Shown piece after piece: positions 8,553 through 17,474 of a stretch of DNA of 64,000 nt. Origin of the DNA: Pseudomonas lundensis (lineage in GTDB: Bacteria; Pseudomonadota; Gammaproteobacteria; Pseudomonadales; Pseudomonadaceae). The first letter of the stretch is position 1; each line of letters opens with the position of its first letter. Where the stretch lies: the NCBI RefSeq assembly GCF_002269125.1, contig NZ_NQKI01000006.1, positions 62,001-126,000 of the forward strand, read 5' to 3'. Position numbers and translations under genes: made by a program. The notes below the pieces were generated by a model. The model searched no databases and was not told where the DNA came from. It saw only the letters and a program-made list of their open reading frames with translations.

Positions 8553-11500
8553 TACTGATTCCTCCGGTTGCTAGGGTCGAGAAGTCCGTTTTGCCCCTTC
8601 TCTTGCTGGATGACACTGCGGGCGATCTTTGGCATTTCGGATCGAACAGTTGCCAAAACAGCAATACCCATCTGCTCGTAGCCTTCCGTTGCGCTAACAG
8701 ATCCGCCTGAGCCATCACCGCCGACATAGATTTTTATTTCTGGTGCCGCCATTGCTGCGCTTGATCCGCGCACAGCCGAAGCCGATGCCGGCGATGTAAC
8801 TGCCGACACATCTCCCTTTCGCAGTGCCTCAACCGCGGCAACGCCGCCGAACCGCTGAATGTCTTTTTGACTCCAGACAACTTCGCCTTTGTGCACAACG
8901 CCCGCTTCCTCGTGCACCCCTCCTGGCCCGGTATAGCCGCCACCAGAGAAGCCGACACCGGCAATTGAAGCCACGTTCGCTGCTGCCACAACACCAGCGG
9001 AGACAGCTAAAGCCATGCCGAGTGGGTAAGGCTGGACAGCCAAGGCGTTCTGCACTGCAACAAACCCCTGCATGGTTGCTTGAGCAATAGCCGCCGCCTT
9101 GCCAACCGCCGCCAGCTTTTTGTTGCCTGACTGGCTCAGCGTTGCCATATTTCCGAAGAAGTCAGCGCTTGAAGTGATGATCGCCGCGTTTTTAGCGCCT
9201 TCGATTTTCGTTAGGCTTTCGCGTGATTGCTTATGGATATTGGCGACACGCTCGGCGTAGGTGGCTTCGTTGACACCTTTAAGATCCAGGTAAGCGCGCT
9301 GCTTCTCCAGCTCCATAGTGCGCCACGCGTCTACCTTGGCCGCCTCGTCATTCAGGCGCTTTATCTCGCCGTAAGCTCCACCTGCCGAGGTATCGAGCCC
9401 GCCAAGCTGCGGGGCTTCAGAGACGCCCTCCACCGTCCCTGGCTTCAGAGATGCTTTAAGGTTTACGTCGCGTATCTTGATCATGGTTTCAAGGCGCTTG
9501 GCGGCCTCGAAGTTGCCTTGACGCTCGTACTCGACCAACTGCGCGGCATCATCAATGCTCGACTTGAGCGTGTTGGCTGCCCGCAGCTGCCCGGTCAGGG
9601 TCAGTAGCTGAACCTGATCATTTTGCGCCTCGTTCATTGCCTTGGTGCTGGCCAGGACTGCCGCGTAATCACGCGAAGCCTGCCCCATGGCGACGCCGTA
9701 CTGCTCTTGCGTGATTTTTCCTTTCGATAGCGCAAGCTGTAGTTTTTCTTGAGCCTCAGTTAAATCACGCACCGCCTGAGCTGCCGGATCTGCCTTCTTG
9801 TACAGCTCATCGAAGGCAGTCATGGCCGCGTTTAGCGCGCTTTTACCACTGTCACCTTTCGGGGTTTTCGTCTTGTTTGGCGTGGTGCCGGCAGTGATCT
9901 GCTCAAGCAAGTCCTGAAGGCGCTGCTCTGCCGACTTTGACTGGGGGGTAGAGGCTTCCGGCGGGGTTCCGCCATTTGTTAGCAGACCGTAACCACTTTG
10001 ATTCCCGCTCTCAGGCTTCACAAGCAGCGACGCGTAAGAGGCTCTTGCCACTTTTTCAATGGCCGTTACTTGTCGCTTAGCACTCAACTCCGCTGCATCG
10101 GCAGTATCCTTCAAGGCCTTCTGCTGAGCTGAGGCTGAATCCTCTGCCGCTTTCTGCGCGGAGAAAGCCGCAAGGAGCAGAACCTTCAGGCGCTCCTGCT
10201 CAGCCTTATTGCCGTCCCGCACCGCATCTTGATACTTGCCCAGCAAATCCGTCTGCGTAGCAATGCGCTTTGCTTCTTCGATTTGCGCGGGCGCCGCCCC
10301 CATCTTGCGAGCGGTGTATTCGGCTTCAGCAGCAGCGTTAGCGCCTATCAGGTCGCGAGCCTTGGTGAGCTGCTCGATGTACTTGTCCCAGGCGGCGGCG
10401 CTTACTTTTTGATTATCACCGGCCTTGGATTGTGCCGCGGCCAGCCGGTCAGTGCTTCCTGCTGCCTGATTGGATGCGGTTGCAACTGCGTTAATGCGAT
10501 CGCCGTACGCCGCAGCGCTTTGCAGGCTTGAGTCATAGCCGGCTGCTATTTCCTCAAGCGATGTTTTAAAGCCCCCTGCAAGAGACTGAGTGGATTGCAG
10601 CCAGACCGTCACATCATCTAACGTCTTCTTGCCGGAGCCCACCTCGGCAATCATTGCCGATAGAGCACGCATATCCTCGACGCGAGCCGCACCAGACGAC
10701 GTTAAGGCTCCCTGCGCAATATTGGCGTACTTGCGTGCCGACGATGCAGCATCGTCGAGTGCTGACTTTTGAGCCTCGGCCCACTTCGACGCCTGATTTC
10801 GCTGCTGAGCCGCTGTGAGCTGGTCAAATTTATCGACTGTCTCATCAAGCGTGAGGTTCTGCTCAATAAGCGACTGCGTGCCCGAATCAGCCGAACTGCT
10901 GAAGTAGATGTAGCCAGCGGCGGCGGCGGCGAGGCCAAGCGTTACTAAGCCAAGCGGCCCCCCAAGAGCTGCAAGCGCGGCGCCGCGGGTAGCAGCACCT
11001 CTTGACTCGGCAGCATTCAGTGCATTTTGAGCGGCTGTTTGAGCAGCCAAAATACCCGCGCCTTCAGTGCGCGCAGCATTAAGAGCAGCCGTCTGCTGAC
11101 CTACAATTGCCCCAGTGGCCAGCTCTGCCTGCCGTGAAACCGCAAGTCTCGCTTCCGCTGCTGCTAGCTGAGACGTAATGGCCACCTCGGCTGTGCGTAT
11201 TTCTGCAAGCCTTGTATGAGAGGCAGCCAAGCCGATGTTGTTTATTTGCGCCTTTTGTCTTTGAATCTCAAGGCTTCTATCGGCAGCCAGCTGAGCCGTT
11301 ACAGCCTTCAATTGGCGAATGCTATTCAGCTCAGACTGCGAGGTGGCTATCGCCTCTGACCTGGCGTAGTAAGCCCTAGCTAGAGCTGCCTCGGTAGAGG
11401 AAACCACAACGCTCTGCATTGCCACAGCCTCAGCAGCAGAGGCAACCTCTGCCTGTTTCGAAGCTATGATCTGTTGATTGGTTGCTGCTAAATCAACCAA

Positions 11501-12502
11501 GCGAGCTTTGGCGGAAACAAAAAGAGAGTTAGCCAAGCCAACGCCAACTTTGACGGCGTAGGCACCAGTTATCGCCATCAGGGCATCGGTGTTACTCACC
11601 ACAGTTTTAAGTCCGGCCCCCCCAACAGCGACGACCTGACCAATCCCGGTGGCGATGCTTTGAATACCATCAATTACCTTGGGGTCAGCGAGTGACGTTG
11701 CCAGAGCATCAACAGAGCTGATTAGAGGATCAATATCCACCTGCCCAACCGCTGCAAGGAAATTGTTCTTTAGCGCGGTTGATGCCTGCTCGAAACGGCG
11801 CGGCATTCGATCCAGCTCTTCATTGAGCGATGAAAGCGAACGCAACAGAGCGTTAGTTACAACCTCGGCCGTGATCTTGCCCTCGGCAGCCATGGCTCGA
11901 ATCTGACCGTTGGTAACGCCAAGATAGTCAGCAAGTGCGCGCGTGATGCGCGGACCTTGCTCCATTACGGAGTTTAATTCCTCACCGCGCAAAGCGCCGG
12001 CCGCCAAGCCTTGCGAAAGCTGAATAGCGGCGTTAGAAGCCTCCTGCGCAGTGGCGCCAGAAACGACAAACGCCTTGTTGATAGCATCAGTTACGTTAAG
12101 TAGCTGCTCCTGGCTGTATCCGACACCCTTCGTTGCGTTGGCAAGGCGCGTATATAGGGCCACGGTCGACTCAAGCGAGCTGCCTGTATTGTTGGCCATG
12201 CCGAGCAGTGCGCTGAATGCTTGTGAAGCTGCTCCAGTGGAAGCACTGACGAGAGCCAGCGAACCCTGCATCGACTTGAATGCGTCGGTCAGACGGACGA
12301 TTTCCCGCGCAACCTGACCAGCGCCCAGAGCTGCGAATGCGGCGCCAGCGGCGCGCGCAGCATTACCTGCACCACTCATTGAGCGGGTTGTCTGATCGCC
12401 AACAACGTTTAGGTTGTTTAGCGTGATCCTCAGTTGCTCACCATTTCTCTGCGCAGACCGCGAATCAATAATTACGTCTAAGCGGCTGGACTGCTGGGTC
12501 AT
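8552..12502 (-). CDS. H: Tail tape measure protein
   Basis: A 1316-residue protein with a conserved tape-measure N-terminal domain (QVAREIVRLTDAFKSMQGS, then ATNALLRSLSSLNEELDRMP around residue 230). Long Ala/Gln/Lys-rich coiled coils follow, with a hydrophobic segment around residue 530 (LGLVTLGLAAAAAGYIYF) and a Gly-rich C-terminal part. The start MTQQSSRLD is preferred over an in-frame ATG 19 codons upstream, because that one lies beyond a terminator and GGAG sits seven bases before this ATG. Its length sets tail length. Confidence 0.93.
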   Translation of the reverse strand: MTQQSSRLDVIIDSRSAQRNGEQLRITLNNLNVVGDQTTRSMSGAGNAARAAGAAFAALGAGQVAREIVRLTDAFKSMQGSLALVSASTGAASQAFSALLGMANNTGSSLESTVALYTRLANATKGVGYSQEQLLNVTDAINKAFVVSGATAQEASNAAIQLSQGLAAGALRGEELNSVMEQGPRITRALADYLGVTNGQIRAMAAEGKITAEVVTNALLRSLSSLNEELDRMPRRFEQASTALKNNFLAAVGQVDIDPLISSVDALATSLADPKVIDGIQSIATGIGQVVAVGGAGLKTVVSNTDALMAITGAYAVKVGVGLANSLFVSAKARLVDLAATNQQIIASKQAEVASAAEAVAMQSVVVSSTEAALARAYYARSEAIATSQSELNSIRQLKAVTAQLAADRSLEIQRQKAQINNIGLAASHTRLAEIRTAEVAITSQLAAAEARLAVSRQAELATGAIVGQQTAALNAARTEGAGILAAQTAAQNALNAAESRGAATRGAALAALGGPLGLVTLGLAAAAAGYIYFSSSADSGTQSLIEQNLTLDETVDKFDQLTAAQQRNQASKWAEAQKSALDDAASSARKYANIAQGALTSSGAARVEDMRALSAMIAEVGSGKKTLDDVTVWLQSTQSLAGGFKTSLEEIAAGYDSSLQSAAAYGDRINAVATASNQAAGSTDRLAAAQSKAGDNQKVSAAAWDKYIEQLTKARDLIGANAAAEAEYTARKMGAAPAQIEEAKRIATQTDLLGKYQDAVRDGNKAEQERLKVLLLAAFSAQKAAEDSASAQQKALKDTADAAELSAKRQVTAIEKVARASYASLLVKPESGNQSGYGLLTNGGTPPEASTPQSKSAEQRLQDLLEQITAGTTPNKTKTPKGDSGKSALNAAMTAFDELYKKADPAAQAVRDLTEAQEKLQLALSKGKITQEQYGVAMGQASRDYAAVLASTKAMNEAQNDQVQLLTLTGQLRAANTLKSSIDDAAQLVEYERQGNFEAAKRLETMIKIRDVNLKASLKPGTVEGVSEAPQLGGLDTSAGGAYGEIKRLNDEAAKVDAWRTMELEKQRAYLDLKGVNEATYAERVANIHKQSRESLTKIEGAKNAAIITSSADFFGNMATLSQSGNKKLAAVGKAAAIAQATMQGFVAVQNALAVQPYPLGMALAVSAGVVAAANVASIAGVGFSGGGYTGPGGVHEEAGVVHKGEVVWSQKDIQRFGGVAAVEALRKGDVSAVTSPASASAVRGSSAAMAAPEIKIYVGGDGSGGSVSATEGYEQMGIAVLATVRSEMPKIARSVIQQEKGQNGLLDPSNRRNQ

Positions 12503-12519
12503 GGCTTTTCTCCGAGCGT

Positions 12520-12542
12520 AAAAAAACCGCCCGGAGGCGGTT
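12520..12542 (-). terminator. Terminator between lipoprotein and tape measure genes
   Basis: On the minus strand AACCGCC, a four-base loop, GGCGGTT and then a run of T. It closes the lipoprotein moron and supports the internal start of the tape measure gene. Confidence 0.75.
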
Positions 12543-12564
12543 GAATTTGTTTTTGTCACGTCTT

Positions 12565-13050
12565 CTAATTCAGCTTCATATCTACGCCAAGGCCGCTCGG
12601 TCGTTTGCTGCCGCTGAGCATCATGCTAAGAGCGAACCCTTGAATGTCTTTATTGTTTACGGTTACCACTGAGAGGAATGGTGTCGAGCTCGCCGGCTTT
12701 ATAAAAGAGCACAGAACAGAGCTACGCTGAATCCCACTGCGAGCACTTGCTGTGTAGTCGATCTCTGTAAAAAACTCAGAGACGCTTTCGCCATCTTCGT
12801 ACAGGCTAGACAAGTAACGTTTTCTTGAATCCCCAACCTTGCCATCCGCGGCCATGCTGTATCGATCGAGAGCCTCGCTATGCGATAGCCTTCTTCCGCT
12901 CACATCAATTTTATTGATTTTTACAGAGGATGGATCGATTGCAACGCCATGCAGAATATCAGTACAAACGCTTTTCATTTTTGACTCATCGCTGCATCCC
13001 GAAAGCACGCCAAGCGACAAGACGGCCATTAACGTAAATACCCTAGCCAT
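12565..13050 (-). CDS. Prophage-encoded lipoprotein (moron)
   Basis: A 161-residue protein starting MARVFTLMAVLSLGVLSGCS; the lipobox LSGC predicts a lipid-modified Cys19. I chose this ATG because GGAGAG lies seven bases upstream. The mature part is polar, with two further cysteines. It sits between the tail chaperone region and the tape measure gene with its own terminator, a classic moron position. Some phage lipoproteins block superinfecting phages at the envelope (for example Cor-like proteins), but that role here is only inference. Confidence 0.8.
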   Translation of the reverse strand: MARVFTLMAVLSLGVLSGCSDESKMKSVCTDILHGVAIDPSSVKINKIDVSGRRLSHSEALDRYSMAADGKVGDSRKRYLSSLYEDGESVSEFFTEIDYTASARSGIQRSSVLCSFIKPASSTPFLSVVTVNNKDIQGFALSMMLSGSKRPSGLGVDMKLN

Positions 13051-13171
13051 ACAATTGCTCTCCATTTAGAAGCGGTCAGTCTACCGGCTTCAAACAGAAG
13101 CACCAAAACCCCGCATTTGCCCTTGACCAGCATCGGCCATTTCCCTACGGTCTTGCGAATCAATTGGCCTT

Positions 13172-13195
13172 AGCGGCCGACAAGATTCGGCCGCT
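13172..13195. repeat. Perfect 9-bp inverted repeat upstream of plus-strand moron
   Basis: AGCGGCCGA, six bases, TCGGCCGCT. Neither strand has a T tract, so it is not an obvious terminator. It lies between the lipoprotein gene and the plus-strand moron and could be an operator or a 5' hairpin of the latter. Confidence 0.5.
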
Positions 13196-13240
13196 CCGTA
13201 GAAAACCAAAGCCTCGTAACAAACACCCCAAGGATCGTGC

Positions 13241-13666
13241 ATGAGTTTTCCCAACATGAGTTCCAAAGATCTAATGCGAAAGAGTAATGCGTTGGCCGTA
13301 GTCGACGGGCGCCCAACACATGAGCTTGCCGACCAAAAATACGACATTGATGCGATGCTTCAGTGCTGCGATGCGGAAGACATCAACTACTGGGGCCAGC
13401 AAGAAGGTGCTCGCCTCTGTGCTGCTCCTTTTTATTTCGAGCGAGCCGCAATCCTCCACCGGAGGAACAAGGACTATTCAGGCGAGATCGCTATTTGCAT
13501 GCGCTGGAAGGCAATCACTGATGACTACAAGGGCCAGTCAATAGTCAAAGCAAAGCATGCAGCGCTGACCCATAAAGGGCCTCGCTCAATCGCGATTCTG
13601 TCGCGACCAGCCAAAGCCAAGGAATTGCTTCGGAAACAGAATGCATCTGCGAAGTCTGGAGGGTGA
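13241..13666 (+). CDS. Plus-strand moron in the tail module, unknown function
   Basis: A 141-residue protein read against the flanking tail genes, so it needs its own promoter and may be expressed in the lysogen. No signal peptide is seen. The central section (FYFERAAILHRRNKDYSGEIAICMRW-like) resembles a helical hairpin and the C-terminus is basic (AKAKELLRKQNASAK). I do not recognise the family. A hairpin lies 45 bases upstream and a terminator follows the stop. Confidence 0.65.
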   Translation: MSFPNMSSKDLMRKSNALAVVDGRPTHELADQKYDIDAMLQCCDAEDINYWGQQEGARLCAAPFYFERAAILHRRNKDYSGEIAICMRWKAITDDYKGQSIVKAKHAALTHKGPRSIAILSRPAKAKELLRKQNASAKSGG

Positions 13667-13688
13667 GGATATCCTCAGCCCGCCAGGC

Positions 13689-13713
13689 GAAAAAGTCCAG
13701 CGGAGCCGGACTC
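13689..13713 (-). terminator. Terminator after tail chaperone T region, possibly bidirectional
   Basis: Stem AGTCC/GGACT with a 9-base GC-rich centre. On the minus strand it is followed by TTTTT, fitting an end for the G/GT transcript. On the plus strand CTCTTCT follows, which could also weakly stop the plus-strand moron. Confidence 0.5.
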
Positions 13714-13721
13714 TCTTCTGT

Positions 13722-14497
13722 CTACCCATTCTCCTTGGGCTTGCTGCTCTCCGCCCATTTGGCGCGGAACTCATCATCGATAGCAAAGATCACAGCATCG
13801 AACTCACGCCGATCAATGCTCGACTGGTGAGCGCTCAGGTATTCGCTGATCATCCCGACAGAGATAGGCATTGGCGAGCAGGACGCGCCCACGAACTGCC
13901 GACCGCGGCCGATGACGTAATAGGCCTCGATGATCTCCGACGCAACCCAGCTCATCGCGGGCGGATCGGGGATTTCGACATTCAGCCTTTCGCGGACTTG
14001 ACGCTTTCTTTCGTTTTCCGCACCCGCCCACTCCGCGGCCCAACGGTAGGCGGCAACGGCTTTTCCACTGATTCAGCGATCTGCTCCTGCTGCCGCAATG
14101 CGATAGCGTTGCCGGTGCTCAGGACGAGCAAGTAAATCTCCGGCATCTGCTCGATCAGCAGGCGACCACGTTCCGGGGTGTACGGTGCCTGCGTTTCAGG
14201 GTCTTCCGCCTCGGCCACGCCCTCCCAGTCAAGGATGAGGTGCTTACAGGCCAGGTCGATAAACAGCATGTCCGGGTCTGGAATGTCGTAGTCAGTCTTT
14301 TTCAGGATGTCGAAGTCGCCCGTGCCGACACCCAGCTGACGCGCTGCAGCATCCAAGTGACGCTGGATCTGTCGGTAATCGCTGCTGTAACCAGGACGCG
14401 CCGTCGAACCAATCAGCAAACGCAAACCCGGCGCGGGCTCAATCCATCGCGTACTGATGGTGTCCATCACGTCTTTTTTCTTGAGAATAAATGCCAT
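13722..14497 (-). CDS. GT: Tail assembly chaperone GT, -1 frameshift product
   Basis: The T part is open in the -1 frame relative to G and ends at 13722. Reading G to codon AAG at 14062-14060 and slipping back one base continues as KAVAAYRWAAEWAGAENERK, a convincing coding sequence that runs to KPKENG. The product is about 258 residues. In lambda, G and GT bind the tape measure and recruit the tail tube protein, and the G:GT ratio is set by frameshifting. Gene order (tube protein, G, GT, tape measure) matches lambda, apart from the moron insertions. Confidence 0.8.
13982..14497 (-). CDS. G: Tail assembly chaperone G
   Basis: A 171-residue zero-frame product between the major tail protein and the tape measure. 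It starts MAFILKKKDVMDTISTRWIE with GAAGGA upstream. The C-terminal 25 residues are basic and differ from the frameshifted GT form. Its placement and the overlapping -1 frame identify it as the short form of the chaperone pair rather than a stand-alone gene. Confidence 0.85.
   Translation of the reverse strand: MAFILKKKDVMDTISTRWIEPAPGLRLLIGSTARPGYSSDYRQIQRHLDAAARQLGVGTGDFDILKKTDYDIPDPDMLFIDLACKHLILDWEGVAEAEDPETQAPYTPERGRLLIEQMPEIYLLVLSTGNAIALRQQEQIAESVEKPLPPTVGPRSGRVRKTKESVKSAKG
14060..14066 (-). promoter_or_regulatory. Candidate -1 frameshift heptamer
   Basis: Minus-strand heptamer GGAAAAG, read in the zero frame as G GAA AAG. A one-base slip leaves AAG re-paired as AAA, while GAA to GGA is imperfect. 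It is the only A-rich slip point found upstream of which the G frame and downstream of which the T frame both look coding. It departs from the lambda GGGAAAG site by one base. Confidence 0.6.
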
Positions 14498-14565
14498 GTC
14501 GATCCTTCGCCGCCCAGTTGCAGGCGGCTACCCGTGGTTAATTTTGTACTTGGCTGGTCGGCGGA

Positions 14566-15489
14566 CTAAGCACCGGCTGCCTTGCGAGTGATCGTTGGGG
14601 GGATGCGGCGCGCGGAGACGTTCAGGGTCACCTCGATCACATCAGTTGCTGAGCCGTCCGGCCAGTCACCGTTAACTTCCATTTCTGGCAAGGTGATGGT
14701 GTAGCTGCCTTCGCCATTCTCAATGGTGAAGCTCAGGGCGATGGCGCCGCCCGTTTGCTGCTTGATCCACAGCGCGTAAGAGGCGGCAGACCAGGCAATT
14801 GTGACGGAGCCATTCGCGGTGAAGGTTGTCGGGATCACGTTGCCAATGTAGGCGCCGTTATTGATGCAGCGCTGGGTCTGTACGTTGTTATCGAACGTCA
14901 GATCCATAGCGCTGATGCAGGTGCCACTGCCGGGCGTTGCTTCCACGCCATCCAGGGTCAAGGAGGTGAAGTCCTTGAAGTTGAAGCGTTCGGTGCCTAC
15001 TTCTGGAGCTGCTGCTGAGAAGTAAGGCGTAGCGTCAACCTTGCCCGCCCAGCCCGTGGCTGTCAGGTTCACAGCGACGGTAATGTCGTCGTCGGTGCCG
15101 AACGTGAAGGCCATGCTGCCGACCTGTGCGCCCCGCGCAATCGAGGACACCAGCACGTCACTTGCGAATGACGCAACCGAGTAGCTGATGCGCTCATCGC
15201 CCATGGTCAGCGTGTCGGCCTTCCAGCGACTTCCAAAACAGGATTCGAGGAAGTCATCAATTGCGCCGCCATAGCGCCACTTCATGCCGATTTCACCCGC
15301 CACATCGACGGTGGTCGCGCTTGTGCCTTGGCTCATGCGGTTTTGCGAGATCTCATTGTTCTCGGCGGTGTTTTGTTTAGGCCCGAGGCCGTAAGAAGTT
15401 CGGATCAATTCCTTCCAACCCATGGCAGGGGTCACGCCCTGCGTCACCTCTTCGACGTAGGCCGTTCTGTTCTTGGCGCCTGAACTCAT
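14566..15489 (-). CDS. V: Major tail (tube) protein
   Basis: A 307-residue, Thr/Ser/Gly-rich, beta-strand-heavy protein of the phage tail tube family, located between the tail terminator and the G/GT chaperones. It starts MSSGAKNRTAYVEEVTQGVTP, a pattern common in tube proteins, and ends in a basic VSARRIPPTITRKAAGA tail. It is expected to polymerise as hexameric rings around the tape measure. Terminators lie on its 5' side and a stem-loop precedes the next gene, consistent with separate high-level expression. Confidence 0.85.
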   Translation of the reverse strand: MSSGAKNRTAYVEEVTQGVTPAMGWKELIRTSYGLGPKQNTAENNEISQNRMSQGTSATTVDVAGEIGMKWRYGGAIDDFLESCFGSRWKADTLTMGDERISYSVASFASDVLVSSIARGAQVGSMAFTFGTDDDITVAVNLTATGWAGKVDATPYFSAAAPEVGTERFNFKDFTSLTLDGVEATPGSGTCISAMDLTFDNNVQTQRCINNGAYIGNVIPTTFTANGSVTIAWSAASYALWIKQQTGGAIALSFTIENGEGSYTITLPEMEVNGDWPDGSATDVIEVTLNVSARRIPPTITRKAAGA

Positions 15490-15515
15490 TGGGTGATTCT
15501 CCTATCAATAGGCGT

Positions 15516-15537
15516 AAAAAAACCGCCTAGTGGCGGG
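15516..15537 (-). terminator. Terminator upstream of the tube protein gene
   Basis: Minus strand CCGCC-ACTA-GGCGG followed by seven T, between the tail terminator gene and the tube gene. It would partly insulate the tube protein transcript. Confidence 0.75.
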
Positions 15538-15576
15538 CATGTGTATGGGTTGCCTTTCGGCGAAACTGAATTGGGC

Positions 15577-15975
15577 CTAGTAGGCCCGGTAAGGAATTTG
15601 AATGTTGACCTGATACCAACCGTTTCCGTCATCGCCAACCGTCGTAGCCGAGGCCGCGTAGCAGTCAAAGCCAGCTTCACTGAAGAACTCGAAGTGCTGG
15701 ACGAGCGCGTCTGCGGCCCGGGTGATGGCCAGAGTGCCCTTATAACTCGGGACAAACAGTTGAACGACGATCAACCCTGTACGGCGCACCTTCGGGCTTA
15801 AGCCAATTTCAGGGGTTGAGGACAGCGCAGGAATGTCAGCCAATCGCGCCCATATCGCCCGTCTAGCAGGATTGAAGGGCTTCGGCGAGTTGGGGTAATC
15901 AACATCACTTGCAGGGATTCCAGTCCATTGAGTCATTCGCGTGGTGATGATGTTGCGGATCTGCTCAAAGGTCAT
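15577..15975 (-). CDS. Tail terminator protein (gpU-like)
   Basis: A 132-residue protein with the family pattern at both ends: MTFEQIRNIITTRMTQW and a C-terminal GWYQVNIQIPYRAY. It stands immediately upstream of the tube protein, where lambda U/V and related terminator genes lie. Its start overlaps the upstream gene's stop by one base. It should cap the finished tail tube and join it to the head. Confidence 0.78.
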   Translation of the reverse strand: MTFEQIRNIITTRMTQWTGIPASDVDYPNSPKPFNPARRAIWARLADIPALSSTPEIGLSPKVRRTGLIVVQLFVPSYKGTLAITRAADALVQHFEFFSEAGFDCYAASATTVGDDGNGWYQVNIQIPYRAY

Positions 15976-16364
15976 TATTTGAACGCCTGTGATACGCCGT
16001 GGAATGAGGCTGCGTAGATTCCGCCTGGAGGCGCCTGCTTAGAGTGACCATCTTCAAGCCTTTGCGCGTAAGGGAGGTTGTTCTGAATGAATACCGTCGT
16101 ATAAGGCTCAAGGCCGCTCATTGCAGCTGCGCCGCGGGAGATAGTCCCTGCACCAGAGGCATCAGTCTCAACCGTGGACGCATAAACGGGGCTGACGATG
16201 CTTACGATGTTGTTGTTTCGGAACCGACCGGTATCAACAGGAGAACGCAGCACGATTTCTTGAAGCATTGCGAGGGCAATAGTTCGAACTCGCTTCATTA
16301 AGTCTTCTTCAACTACGTCAGCAAATAGGCTGGGCGGCACACTCCAGCTTCCACGTATGGCCAT
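15975..16364 (-). CDS. HK97 gp10-like tail completion/neck protein
   Basis: A 129-residue protein with the pattern of the HK97 gp10 / lambda Z group: an early amphipathic helix (LMKRVRTIALAMLQEIVLRSPVDTGRFR, the PVDTGRFR motif being diagnostic), then NNLPYAQRLEDGHSKQAPPGG. It likely acts at the head-tail junction. It overlaps both neighbours by one base. Confidence 0.82.
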   Translation of the reverse strand: MAIRGSWSVPPSLFADVVEEDLMKRVRTIALAMLQEIVLRSPVDTGRFRNNNIVSIVSPVYASTVETDASGAGTISRGAAAMSGLEPYTTVFIQNNLPYAQRLEDGHSKQAPPGGIYAASFHGVSQAFK

Positions 16365-16750
16365 TAGGTTGCCCTCAGCTGAATACGAAACGTGGCGGAC
16401 GCCGGGTCAACCTGAACCGCCTTCACCAGGTAGCTGACCAACTGAGTGCGGTCTGCCAGATCCGGAGCCTTGATCGTATGGCCTTCGGCCGGGCGGTCAG
16501 TCACCTCGTTGGTGAGCGCCGTCAGCTTCAGGTCGCTCGACAAGATATTGATATTGTCGATGCGTCTGGTTTCGTACTTGCCCAGCACGCCGCGCCCGGT
16601 GTAAGTCGCCTCGACGCTGGTGTCCGTCTCGGTCACAGGGTCCCATGCGCCGGGCACTGTGTAGGTGCCCGTGAATGGCAGTACCGCGTCTGCCAAGTCT
16701 GTGCTGAATGCTTCGGCCAGATCTGCCTGTAGTTCGTCGCGCAGCCCCAT
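16364..16750 (-). CDS. Head-tail connector-region protein
   Basis: A 128-residue protein (MGLRDELQADLAEAFSTDLADAV) of beta-rich composition in the connector cluster between the capsid and tail genes. Position suggests a head-completion or stopper role (lambda FII-like), but there is no catalytic motif to confirm it. It is tightly packed with its neighbours. Confidence 0.7.
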   Translation of the reverse strand: MGLRDELQADLAEAFSTDLADAVLPFTGTYTVPGAWDPVTETDTSVEATYTGRGVLGKYETRRIDNINILSSDLKLTALTNEVTDRPAEGHTIKAPDLADRTQLVSYLVKAVQVDPASATFRIQLRAT

Positions 16751-16751
16751 G

Positions 16752-17126
16752 TCAGCCCCTCACGATCTTGGTCTGCCCATTGTTACCACTCAAGTAGTGG
16801 GACAGCAGCGCCATGGCGAACGACTCGCCGGCACTGATTTTGCGAGACGATGCCGAGTAAGACTTGCTGCTCGACACGCCATCAGCATCAACCGACTTGC
16901 TCAGCACGCCGGTCTCAACACTGCCGTAAATGTTGCCTGCTGCGGCCTCGCGGGCGATCTCTGCACCTGCCTGGATCACGTCACCCGGGACCGGGTCGAA
17001 TTCAGGCAAGCCGAGATTGGTTAACCAGGTATTAGCCATCAGCACCGCGCGCGCTTTCTGGTCTTCTGGCACCCAGGTAGCCCCGAGCAGTTCGTTAACC
17101 TGCGCAACGGTGATGTAAATGGTCAT
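16752..17126 (-). CDS. Head-tail adaptor-like protein
   Basis: A 124-residue protein that starts MTIYITVAQVNELLGATWVP and contains mostly short helices followed by a Ser-rich stretch (DGVSSSKSYSASSRKIS). This resembles the helical adaptor proteins (gp6/gp15-like) that bind under the portal. It lies directly after the capsid cluster. The assignment is by position and composition. Confidence 0.68.
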   Translation of the reverse strand: MTIYITVAQVNELLGATWVPEDQKARAVLMANTWLTNLGLPEFDPVPGDVIQAGAEIAREAAAGNIYGSVETGVLSKSVDADGVSSSKSYSASSRKISAGESFAMALLSHYLSGNNGQTKIVRG

Positions 17127-17425
17127 TACTTGGCCTCGTCCAGTAGCTTTTTCAGCTCATCGAGGGTGGCTTCTGCGGTGAACTCGATGCTCTTGGCAGT
17201 CAGCGCAGACTTGACCGCTTCGACTTCGGCGGCGTGTGCGGCCTGCTTCTCTGCTTCGGTTTTCGGCTTGTTGCCACCGCTGGACTTGCCAGCTTTGATC
17301 GGCTCGGGATTCTTGTAATCAGCCGGCGCAAACTGGGCATCAATGATCTTGTAGCCCTTCTGGCGCAGCTCAGCTTTACGCTCAGCAGTGACCGGGTGTT
17401 TCTCGTAAATGACTTTCTCGCCCAT
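17126..17425 (-). CDS. Small capsid-cluster protein with HeH/SAP-like C-terminus
   Basis: The start MGEKVIYEKHPVTAERK is chosen because AAGGAG lies six bases upstream; the frame is open further. The 99-residue product ends with AKSIEFTAEATLDELKKLLD, the helix-extended-loop-helix pattern of HeH/SAP-type domains, preceded by an Ala/Glu/Lys-rich helix. The function is unknown. The gene follows the major capsid gene in many phages of this type. Confidence 0.72.
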   Translation of the reverse strand: MGEKVIYEKHPVTAERKAELRQKGYKIIDAQFAPADYKNPEPIKAGKSSGGNKPKTEAEKQAAHAAEVEAVKSALTAKSIEFTAEATLDELKKLLDEAK

Positions 17426-17474
17426 GACGGACTCCTTGCAGATAGTTAAGGCGACCCGAAGGCCGCCCGCTCGA

